Assembly (NCBI GenBank): GCA_964563885.1
Contig: CAZLYX010000004.1
Span: 1-58,335 of the forward strand
Source: CAZLYX01 sp964563885
GTDB lineage: Bacteria; Pseudomonadota; Gammaproteobacteria; Burkholderiales; Neisseriaceae
Reading direction: 5' to 3'
Length of the DNA stretch: 58,335 nt
The position numbers and the translations under genes are program-made. Positions within the stretch are counted from its first letter, which is position 1. Every line of letters starts with the position of its first letter. A model generated the notes under the pieces. The model was not told the origin of the DNA. It did not search any database and saw nothing but the letters and a program-made list of their open reading frames with translations. Shown piece by piece: positions 26,980-34,574 of this stretch.

Positions 26980-29193
26980 ATGGTCAGCCTCACCAATACA
27001 CCCAGCAGTGTTGCACCCATTTTACATAACTACCAAACTTGGTTCGATGCTTATGTTCAAAACTTACCAACCGCCGACGCCAATCAAGTACGCCGAGCTT
27101 TAGCATTGGCTGAAGCCCATTATCCAGATAACGCAATGACAGCAAATGGTGAGCCGGTATTAAGTAATTTTATGGGCGCAGCAGAAATGGTGGCCAAAAT
27201 GCATTTATTGCCCGATGCAGTTGCTGCCACTCTGTTAACTGATATTGCTCGTTATGTTCCTGACTGGAGTGAACAAGTAACTGAGCAATGTGGCAAAGTG
27301 GTATGCAATTTAGTTTACGGCATTGATGAAGTTCAAAAACTCACTCATTTTGCCACCCTAGATCAATTGGACACACCAGAAGAACGCGCCCAACAAGCCG
27401 AAACCATGCGTAAAATGTTATTGGCAATGGTGTCTGATATTCGTGTGGTATTGATTAAATTAGCATTGCGTACTCGTACCATGCAATTTCTGAGTAGTAC
27501 GCCTGATAATCCTCAAAAACGTGCACTGGCTAAAGAAACATTAGATATTTTTGCCCCATTAGCCAATCGTTTAGGTGTATGGCAACTAAAGTGGCAGCTC
27601 GAAGACTTAGGCTTTCGCCACTATCAGCCTGAAGAATACCAAAAAATCGCCAAGTTATTAGATGAAAAGCGTACTGAACGACTTCAATATATAGATGACT
27701 TCCTGAATCAATTGCGCACCGAATTAGATAAATTCAATATTCATTATGACGTTGCTGGCCGACCTAAACACATCTATTCCATTTACAAAAAAATGGATAA
27801 GAAAAAGCTCGGTTTTGAAGGCTTATTTGATATCCGCGCCGTGCGTATTCTAGTCGACAGCATGCCTGAGTGTTACACCACCCTCGGTTTGGTTCACAGT
27901 CTCTGGCAACCCATTCCGGGCGAATTCGACGACTACATCGCTCAGCCCAAAGGCAATGGCTATAAAAGCTTGCATACCGTTGTGATTGGCCCGCAAGATA
28001 AAGGTGTAGAAGTGCAGATTCGCACCTTTGACATGCACCAATTCAACGAGTTTGGCGTGGCCGCCCACTGGCGTTATAAAGAAGGCGGTAAAGGTGACGG
28101 TGCCTATGAGCAAAAAATTGCTTGGTTGCGTCAGCTGCTGGATTGGCGCGAAAACATGGCCGAGAGCGAAAAGGAAGACTTGGCCAGTGCTTTTAAAACT
28201 GAATTATTCAATGATACAATTTATGTGCTCACACCACATGGCAAAGTGCTGTCACTACCAGCAGGTTCGACCCCCATTGATTTCGCTTACGCACTGCATA
28301 CTGATGTTGGTAATCGCTGCCGTGGTGCCAAAATTGAAGGTCACATTGTACCTTTGTCTACCCCGCTTCAAAACGGCCAACGCGTAGAAATCATCACTGC
28401 AAAAGAAGGCACACCATCACTAAACTGGGTCTATGAAGGATGGGTAAAAAGCAATAAAGCCATCAGCAAAATTCGTTCGTTTATCCGCCAGCAAAATGCC
28501 GATACAGTGCGCGAAACGGGTAAGAGTCAATTTGAAAAACAATTGGCCAAAATTGCTAAAAAGCCTAATCTACACGATTTATGTGAAAAACTAGGTTTCA
28601 AAAAAATTGAAGATCTTTATATTGCCGTTGGCCAAGGTGAACTTTCAGCGCGCACTCTTCAAAAAGCCTGTGGTGCCCTGGCTGAATCACCAGTAGAGTC
28701 CATCAACGAAGCCAATATTGTTAAACAATCTAAAATCAAACAAGGCAATAACACTGGTATTTTAATAGATGGCGAAGACGGCTTGCTAACCACCTTAGCC
28801 AAATGCTGCAAACCAGCACCACCTGATGATATTATTGGCTTTGTCACCCGAGGGCGCGGCGTTTCTATTCATCGCAGTAGCTGTCCTTCATTACAAAATC
28901 TAGCACATCGTTCTCCTGATAAAATCTTGTTAGCCAGCTGGCCTGAAGCCCAGGAAGGCCAAGTTTTTGCAATTGAACTTGAAGTGCGAGCACAAGACCG
29001 TAGTGGGCTACTGCGAGACATTTCCGACACCCTCGCACGCCACAAGCTCAATGTTACAGCGTTGCAAACTCATTCACGAGATCTTGAAGCCAGCATACGC
29101 TTTACTATAGAAGTTAAACAAGCCAATGATTTGCCTCGTTTATTAGTAAATTTAGCTGACATAAAAGGCATTATTGATGTAACGCGCTTATAA
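26980..29193 (+). CDS. relA: (p)ppGpp synthetase RelA
   Basis: 737 aa long RSH protein. The HD hydrolase region is degenerate (LLTDIARYVPDW where active enzymes have HD). The synthetase domain carries GRPKHIYSIYKKM and the acidic EFDD motif in PGEFDDYIAQPKGNGYKSLHT, typical of RelA rather than SpoT. TGS domain (IYVLTPHGKVLSLPAGST), zinc-finger-like region with CCKPAPPDDIIGFVTRG and a C-terminal ACT domain follow. It senses uncharged tRNA on the ribosome and makes ppGpp. A hydrolase (SpoT) must be encoded elsewhere. Confidence 0.95.
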   Translation: MVSLTNTPSSVAPILHNYQTWFDAYVQNLPTADANQVRRALALAEAHYPDNAMTANGEPVLSNFMGAAEMVAKMHLLPDAVAATLLTDIARYVPDWSEQVTEQCGKVVCNLVYGIDEVQKLTHFATLDQLDTPEERAQQAETMRKMLLAMVSDIRVVLIKLALRTRTMQFLSSTPDNPQKRALAKETLDIFAPLANRLGVWQLKWQLEDLGFRHYQPEEYQKIAKLLDEKRTERLQYIDDFLNQLRTELDKFNIHYDVAGRPKHIYSIYKKMDKKKLGFEGLFDIRAVRILVDSMPECYTTLGLVHSLWQPIPGEFDDYIAQPKGNGYKSLHTVVIGPQDKGVEVQIRTFDMHQFNEFGVAAHWRYKEGGKGDGAYEQKIAWLRQLLDWRENMAESEKEDLASAFKTELFNDTIYVLTPHGKVLSLPAGSTPIDFAYALHTDVGNRCRGAKIEGHIVPLSTPLQNGQRVEIITAKEGTPSLNWVYEGWVKSNKAISKIRSFIRQQNADTVRETGKSQFEKQLAKIAKKPNLHDLCEKLGFKKIEDLYIAVGQGELSARTLQKACGALAESPVESINEANIVKQSKIKQGNNTGILIDGEDGLLTTLAKCCKPAPPDDIIGFVTRGRGVSIHRSSCPSLQNLAHRSPDKILLASWPEAQEGQVFAIELEVRAQDRSGLLRDISDTLARHKLNVTALQTHSRDLEASIRFTIEVKQANDLPRLLVNLADIKGIIDVTRL

Positions 29194-29240
29194 AAATAAG
29201 CTTATAGCAACAATAAGATGTAATACTGCTTGAAACATAA

Positions 29241-29283
29241 AGGCTAGCTGAAGAACACTATATTCACTTTCAGGTAGCCTTTA
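29241..29283. terminator. DUS hairpin after relA
   Basis: AGGCTAGCTGAA (one mismatch) opposes TTCAGGTAGCCT at 29269-29280, flanked by AAA and TTTA. Probable relA terminator. Confidence 0.7.
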
Positions 29284-29318
29284 TTTATTAACAACAACAT
29301 AACTTAACCTACTGTCGC

Positions 29319-29347
29319 TTGACTAAGAAGCATTGTCTCTCTATAAT
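29319..29347 (+). promoter_or_regulatory. sigma-70 promoter of rhlE
   Basis: TTGACT (29319-29324), 17-bp spacer, TATAAT (29342-29347). Transcription would start near 29354, about 218 nt before the rhlE ATG. Confidence 0.8.
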
Positions 29348-29353
29348 TCGCAC

Positions 29354-29571
29354 TTAATCTTTTGAAGCCATCGTCTTCAGCCAACCCGAAACCTTAGCGT
29401 TTCGTCATGCCACAGAGCATATCAGCCTGCAGGTTGTCGTCGATGTAAACCCAAGTTAATATACTTGCGACAACCTTGGTGTAATTACTAAAAACATTAC
29501 CCTTCCTACTGCTTCAGGCTGCCTGAGTTTCCCTCAAGGCAGAATGCGTTGTTGTCCGTCTCAGGAAACAA
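29354..29571 (+). promoter_or_regulatory. long structured 5' leader of rhlE
   Basis: About 218 nt without an open frame. Successive hairpins can be drawn: TGAAG/CTTCA near 29362-29379; CGAAAC/GTTTCG at 29387-29404; ATGC/GCAT at 29407-29420; GGTTGTCG (29432-29439) with CGACAACC (29468-29475) enclosing CAAGT/ACTTG; CTGCCTGAG with CTCAAGGCAG near 29519-29542; and TTGTT..CC with GG..AACAA, which covers the AGGAAAC ribosome-binding site. A cis-acting regulatory RNA, possibly cold-responsive, is inferred. It contains AGGCAGCCTGAA in reverse (29513-29524), a different uptake-sequence dialect. Confidence 0.6.
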
Positions 29572-31038
29572 ATGACTATTCACTTTCACGATTTGATCAG
29601 CGATACAAATATTTTATCGGCTCTTACCTCTGAAGGTTACACCAGCCCTACCCCAGTTCAAGCCCAAACCATTCCACCTGCTCTTGCCAATAAAGACATT
29701 ATGGCTTCAGCACAAACTGGTTCAGGTAAAACTGCTGCATTTTTATTACCCACTCTACAACGCTTAGCAACTCGCAGCGACAAACCAGGCAAAGGCCCGC
29801 GCGCATTGGTATTAACACCAACTCGCGAACTCGCCGCTCAGGTTGAAAAAAATGCTCAGTCTTATTCTCAAAACATGCCATGGTTCCGCACTACTTCTTT
29901 AGTAGGTGGTTCTTCATTTGGCCAACAAATTCGTGCTTTAAGCAAACCGATTGATATCATCGTAGCCACTCCAGGTCGCTTGATGGATCACATGCGCAGC
30001 GGCCGTATTGACTTTGATCGTTTAGAAGTATTGATTTTAGATGAAGCCGACCGCATGCTAGACATGGGCTTTATTGAAGACATCGAAACCATCGTTGCCG
30101 CTACGCCTAAAGATCGCCAAACCCTATTATTCTCAGCTACCTGGGATGGTGCTATTGGTAAATTGGCTCGCAACTTAACTAAAAATCCTGAAGTGATTGA
30201 AGTTGAGCGTGAAGACAATCAAGGTCGCATTGAAGAGCAATTGTTTTACTGTGACGACAAAAACCATAAAAATCGTCTACTTAATCACATCCTGCGTGAT
30301 TCTAATATTGATCAGTGTCTGATCTTTACATCAACTAAAGTAATGACCGAGCAGCTTGCTGATGAGTTATATGAAAGTGGTTTTGCTGCTAATTGTTTGC
30401 ATGGCGACATGCCACAAGGCTGGCGTAACCGCACGTTGATGGATTTGCGTAAAGGTCGTATTAAAATTTTAGTAGCAACCGACGTTGCTGCTCGTGGTAT
30501 TGACGTGCCGAGCATCACCCACGTAATTAACTACGACTTGCCGAAACAAGCTGAAGATTATGTTCACCGCATTGGCCGTACTGGTCGCGCTGGCCGCACA
30601 GGTTTAGCAATCAGCTTCAGCGAAGTAAATGAATATATTAAAGTTCATAAAATTGAGCGATACGTTAACCGCAAACTGCCAGAAATGACAATTGAAGGTA
30701 TGGAGCCAACTCGTAAGCGTAATAAAAGCGCGAGTATGTCTACCAAACCAAAACGTGGTGGTTGGGGCGCAAAACCTAGCAGTTATGGCGATCGCGATCG
30801 CAGACCTTCTGCCAGCAGCACGCCAAGCGAAGGTTATAAAGGCAAGCCAAGTGAAGGCTACAAAGGTAAGCCAAGCGAAGGCTACAAAGGTAAATCAAGC
30901 GAAGGTGGATTTGGTAGCAAACCCCGCTCTGAAGGTGGTTTTAGCAGCAAACCTCGCTCTGAAGGCTACAAAGGCAGCAAGCCAGCCGGTAGTGGCTTCA
31001 ACAAACCGAGCGGCCGTGCGCCTAAACGTGGCGGCTAA
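29572..31038 (+). CDS. rhlE: DEAD-box RNA helicase, RhlE type
   Basis: 488 aa. Q motif PTPVQAQTIPPAL, Walker A AQTGSGKT, PTRELAAQ, DEAD as LDEADRMLDMGF, SAT as LFSATWDG, and motif VI HRIGRTGRAGR. The basic C-terminal tail (about 385-488) has repeats of the form SEGYKGKP three times, then SEGGFGSKPR and SEGGFSSKPR, ending SGRAPKRGG; it is probably a disordered RNA-binding extension. RhlE-type helicases act in ribosome assembly and mRNA decay, often in the cold. Expression is probably governed by the preceding leader. Confidence 0.9.
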   Translation: MTIHFHDLISDTNILSALTSEGYTSPTPVQAQTIPPALANKDIMASAQTGSGKTAAFLLPTLQRLATRSDKPGKGPRALVLTPTRELAAQVEKNAQSYSQNMPWFRTTSLVGGSSFGQQIRALSKPIDIIVATPGRLMDHMRSGRIDFDRLEVLILDEADRMLDMGFIEDIETIVAATPKDRQTLLFSATWDGAIGKLARNLTKNPEVIEVEREDNQGRIEEQLFYCDDKNHKNRLLNHILRDSNIDQCLIFTSTKVMTEQLADELYESGFAANCLHGDMPQGWRNRTLMDLRKGRIKILVATDVAARGIDVPSITHVINYDLPKQAEDYVHRIGRTGRAGRTGLAISFSEVNEYIKVHKIERYVNRKLPEMTIEGMEPTRKRNKSASMSTKPKRGGWGAKPSSYGDRDRRPSASSTPSEGYKGKPSEGYKGKPSEGYKGKSSEGGFGSKPRSEGGFSSKPRSEGYKGSKPAGSGFNKPSGRAPKRGG

Positions 31039-31073
31039 GTAATCTAGCAAAACTCATTTTGCCCAGATTAAAC

Positions 31074-31117
31074 AAGGCTACCTGAAACAAGTTAATATGC
31101 TTCAGGTAGCTTTTTTA
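31074..31117. terminator. DUS hairpin terminator after rhlE
   Basis: AGGCTACCTGAA at 31075-31086 pairs with the near-copy TTCAGGTAGCTT, loop of about 14 nt, followed by TTTTTT. A further DUS at 31210-31221 stands alone nearer bfrB. Confidence 0.8.
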
Positions 31118-31313
31118 TTGATGCAAGTAAAATGACTTGAATCATTGATAACTTAAAAAATTAACAACAACTTAAGCACCACACTTCAAACGCAGCCCAA
31201 TACACTAAAAGGCTACCTGAAAGAAATTGAAATCAAATTAAAACGGCACAATGTATAACACTATGCCGTTTTAACTTTACCCATCAATTTCAAATATTCC
31301 AAAACAAAAGATT

Positions 31314-31778
31314 CTAAATACCCAATTGCAAATAGTTTTGTAAACCAAGATTTGCTATTAACTCTTGCTGAGTTTCTAACCAATCAATATGCTCTTCATT
31401 GGTGTCTTTTTGCTTAACCAGCAGCGCGCGGCTCACATAATCCTGTTGCTCTTCGCATACTGAAATAGCCGCAAGCAACCCTGCATGCTTTTCCTGCTCT
31501 TTTGCTAAATCACATTGAATCATTTCTTCTGCATTTTCGCCAATAAGCAGCTTACCTAACTCTTGTAAATTAGGCAGACCTTCCAACATTAAAATTCGCT
31601 CAATTAATTCATCAGCTGCTTTCATTTCCACAATAGATTGCTTGTAAAAATGTTGATTTAACTCCTGCAAACCCCAGTTCTTTAAAATACGGGCATGTAA
31701 GAAATATTGATTAATCGTTACCAATAAAAAACCTAAGTTTTTATTTAGCTCACGGATCACTAAACGGTCACCTTGCAT
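31314..31778 (-). CDS. bfrB: bacterioferritin, haem-binding subunit BfrB
   Basis: 154 aa from ATG 31778 (MQGDRLVIRELNKNLGF), preceded by AAGGAGGAAATC. An upstream in-frame ATG adds 17 non-homologous residues and is rejected. Met52 in IVEMKAAD, the axial haem ligand, is present. The usual ferroxidase residues Glu18 and His54 are replaced by Leu18 and Ala54. This matches the neisserial arrangement in which BfrB binds haem and BfrA oxidises iron within one heteromeric 24-mer. bfrA lies 55 bp upstream on the same strand. Bfd (16.5 kb) is the expected electron donor. Confidence 0.92.
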   Translation of the reverse strand: MQGDRLVIRELNKNLGFLLVTINQYFLHARILKNWGLQELNQHFYKQSIVEMKAADELIERILMLEGLPNLQELGKLLIGENAEEMIQCDLAKEQEKHAGLLAAISVCEEQQDYVSRALLVKQKDTNEEHIDWLETQQELIANLGLQNYLQLGI

Positions 31779-31833
31779 GATTTCCTCCTTAAATAAGTAT
31801 TCATCAATATTTAAATATCTGCTACGCAACTAA

Positions 31834-32298
31834 TTAAATCTGGCTTTGTAAATAATTCTTCAAGCCCATTAGCTCAATCAAACGCAATTGTTGTTCCAAC
31901 CAATGAGCATGGTCTTCCTCTGTATCTTGCAACTGAACCAACAATAACTCACGCGTCACATAGTCTTGATGCTCTTCACAAAGCTTAATGCCTTTTTTAA
32001 GGTGGTCTCTTACTTCATATTCAGTATTAAGATCAATTTTTAGCATTTCTGGCACATCTTTACCAACATTGATTTTACTCGGCACGCAAACTGGTGTGCC
32101 TTCCAGCATCAAAATGCGGCGAATAAAAGCCTCAGCATGATCGGTTTCATCTTGCATTTCATGATTAATACGTTCAAACAATTTGTTTAAACCCCACTCA
32201 GCATACATACGTGAATGAATAAAATACTGATCGCGAGCAGCTAACTCTCCTGCTAACAACTCGTTCATATAATCGATGACCTTTTGATTACCTTGCAT
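31834..32298 (-). CDS. bfrA: bacterioferritin, ferroxidase subunit BfrA
   Basis: 154 aa, starts MQGNQKVIDYMNELLAGELA after AGAAAGGAAAC. Ferroxidase ligands Glu18, Glu51 and His54 are in place, with the later Glu and His in DTEEDHAHWLEQ. Residue 52 is Thr, so this chain cannot supply the methionine haem ligand. Iron storage and oxidative protection in the cytosol. First gene of a bfrA-bfrB operon, divergent from typA. Confidence 0.93.
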   Translation of the reverse strand: MQGNQKVIDYMNELLAGELAARDQYFIHSRMYAEWGLNKLFERINHEMQDETDHAEAFIRRILMLEGTPVCVPSKINVGKDVPEMLKIDLNTEYEVRDHLKKGIKLCEEHQDYVTRELLLVQLQDTEEDHAHWLEQQLRLIELMGLKNYLQSQI

Positions 32299-32631
32299 GA
32301 TGTTTCCTTTCTATAGTGTTCAATAGCACCTACAAAAATAGAATGCCAATGAACTAATTGTAACAACACTTGCTTGTACTTTAAGGTTTAGAGCTTAAAT
32401 ACAACTCTAGATTAAAGATATTTCTTTGTTGCATAAGGCTATCATAAATTTAGCCTACTGTTTGTATAACCACTTTGTAACTGATTGCATTTAAGAACGA
32501 ATTACACCTTACTTCTTATTTACGTTTTTTAACTGTACAAATAACCACGGCTCAGGATTGACAATAGTGCCTCTAAAAAAACATGCTATAATGCACGGTT
32601 ACTTACAGATTACCTAAGGCATATACAAGCC
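32299..32631. other. divergent bfrA/typA intergenic region
   Basis: 333 bp. On the plus strand an extended -10 (TGCTATAAT) for typA is visible. The bfrA promoter and any iron-responsive operator could not be placed. No ORF or uptake sequence. Confidence 0.5.
32584..32592 (+). promoter_or_regulatory. extended -10 promoter of typA
   Basis: TGCTATAAT at 32584-32592. TTGACA at 32558-32563 is 23 bp from the -10, too far for a standard -35, so the TG extension probably carries recognition. The start of transcription would be about 30 nt before the ATG. Confidence 0.55.
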
Positions 32632-34443
32632 ATGAAACAAATTCGCAACATTGCCATTATCGCCCACGTCGATCATGGTAAAACTACTCTAGTAGACCAA
32701 TTATTACGCCAATCAGGCACTTTTCGCAACAACCAACATGTAGATGAACGCGTGATGGACAGTGGCGATATTGAAAAAGAACGCGGCATCACTATTTTAG
32801 CCAAAAATACTGCTATCGAATATGAAGGCTACCACATTAACATCGTTGATACTCCAGGACACGCCGATTTTGGCGGTGAAGTAGAGCGCGTATTAGGCAT
32901 GGTTGATTGTGTTGTGCTGCTGGTTGATGCTCAAGAAGGCCCGATGCCTCAAACTCGCTTTGTTACTAAAAAAGCGCTGGCTTTAGGCTTAAAGCCGATT
33001 GTAGTCGTAAATAAAGTAGACAAACCAAGTGCGCGTCCAAGCTGGGCAATTGATCAAACTTTCGAACTATTTGATAACCTTGGTGCCACTGACGAACAAT
33101 TAGACTTCCCAATTGTTTATGCTTCAGGCTTAAGCGGTTTCGCTAAGATGCAAGAAGATGAAGAAAGCGATAACATGCGCGCTTTGTTTGAAACCATCCT
33201 GAAACACACTCCTCCGCCTCCTGGTGATGCCAACGCACCATTGCAATTACAAATTTCACAATTAGACTACGACAACTATACTGGTCGTCTAGGCATTGGT
33301 CGCATCCTTAATGGTCGCATCAAACCTGGCCAAGTTGTGGCTGTGATGAACAATGACAAACAAATTGCTCAAGGCAGAATTAATCAATTATTAGGCTTTA
33401 AAGGTTTAGAACGTATTCCTCAAGACGAAGCCCAAGCGGGTGAAATTGTCATTATTTCTGGTTTAGATGATATCGGCATTGGCGTTACCATTGCGGACAG
33501 AGATAATCCAGTTGGCATTCCTATGATGAATATTGACGAGCCTACATTAACCATGGACTTTATGGTAAATTCATCGCCTCTAGCAGGTACTGAAGGTAAG
33601 TTTGTTACTAGCCGTCAACTTCGTGACCGCTTACAAAAAGAAATATTAACCAACGTTGCCTTGCGTGTAGAAGAAACCGAAGATGCAGATATCTTCCGTG
33701 TATCTGGCCGTGGTGAATTACATTTAACTATTTTATTAGAAAGCATGCGACGCGAAGGCTATGAAATGGCTGTGGCAAAACCTCGCGTGGTATACCGTGA
33801 AATCAATGGTCAAAAATGTGAGCCTTACGAAAATTTAACTGTCGACGTAGAAGACAATAATCAAGGCGCGGTAATGGAAGAACTAGGTCGCCGCCGAGGT
33901 GAGTTGATTAACATGGAAAGTGATGGCAAAGGTCGCACTCGTTTGGAATATAACATTCCTGCACGTGGTCTTATTGGTTTCCAAGGTGATTTCATGACCA
34001 TGACACGCGGCGTAGGCATGATGAGCCATGTATTCAACGATTATGGTCCCGTTAAAGCAGATATTCCAGGTCGTCACAATGGTGTTTTGATTTCTCAAGA
34101 TGCAGGTGAAGCAGTTGCTTATGCACTATGGAACTTAGAAGATCGTGGTCGCATGTTTCTCTCACCAGGTGACAAACTTTACGAAGGTATGATTATCGGT
34201 ATTCATAGCCGTGATAATGATTTAGTGGTTAACCCCATTAAAGGTAAAAAACTGACCAACGTGCGCACAAGCGGTACCGATGAAGCTGTTCGTTTAACCA
34301 CTCCGATTAAGTTAACTCTAGAAAGTGCTGTTGAGTTTATTGATGACGATGAGTTAGTAGAAATCACACCTAAGAGTATTCGTTTACGCAAACGCTACCT
34401 GAACGAATCTGATCGCCGCAAACATTATAAAAAATTAGATTAA
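32632..34443 (+). CDS. typA: ribosome-associated translational GTPase BipA/TypA
   Basis: 603 aa, standard length. G1 AHVDHGKTT, G2 within ERGITI, G3 DTPGHADFGGEVERV, G4 NKVDKP and G5 YASGLSG are all present, followed by EF-G-like domains and the BipA C-terminal region (ARGLIGFQGDFMTMTRG). Acts on 50S subunit assembly and stress adaptation, particularly at low temperature. Downstream DUS hairpin, convergent with secA. Confidence 0.97.
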   Translation: MKQIRNIAIIAHVDHGKTTLVDQLLRQSGTFRNNQHVDERVMDSGDIEKERGITILAKNTAIEYEGYHINIVDTPGHADFGGEVERVLGMVDCVVLLVDAQEGPMPQTRFVTKKALALGLKPIVVVNKVDKPSARPSWAIDQTFELFDNLGATDEQLDFPIVYASGLSGFAKMQEDEESDNMRALFETILKHTPPPPGDANAPLQLQISQLDYDNYTGRLGIGRILNGRIKPGQVVAVMNNDKQIAQGRINQLLGFKGLERIPQDEAQAGEIVIISGLDDIGIGVTIADRDNPVGIPMMNIDEPTLTMDFMVNSSPLAGTEGKFVTSRQLRDRLQKEILTNVALRVEETEDADIFRVSGRGELHLTILLESMRREGYEMAVAKPRVVYREINGQKCEPYENLTVDVEDNNQGAVMEELGRRRGELINMESDGKGRTRLEYNIPARGLIGFQGDFMTMTRGVGMMSHVFNDYGPVKADIPGRHNGVLISQDAGEAVAYALWNLEDRGRMFLSPGDKLYEGMIIGIHSRDNDLVVNPIKGKKLTNVRTSGTDEAVRLTTPIKLTLESAVEFIDDDELVEITPKSIRLRKRYLNESDRRKHYKKLD

Positions 34444-34461
34444 TTCTTTTATAATCCAAAT

Positions 34462-34496
34462 AAAGGCTACCTGAATATATTTCGGGTAGCCTTTAT
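34462..34496. terminator. DUS hairpin between typA and secA
   Basis: AGGCTACCTGAA at 34464-34475 pairs with TTCGGGTAGCCT (one G-U) around a short loop, flanked by AAA and TTTA. Serves convergent typA and secA. Confidence 0.75.
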
Positions 34497-34574
34497 TGTT
34501 GTCACAATACAAAACATCCCACTATGGAAACCATAACGAGATGTTGATTAAAAAGCTTATTAAAACTAAAACTG

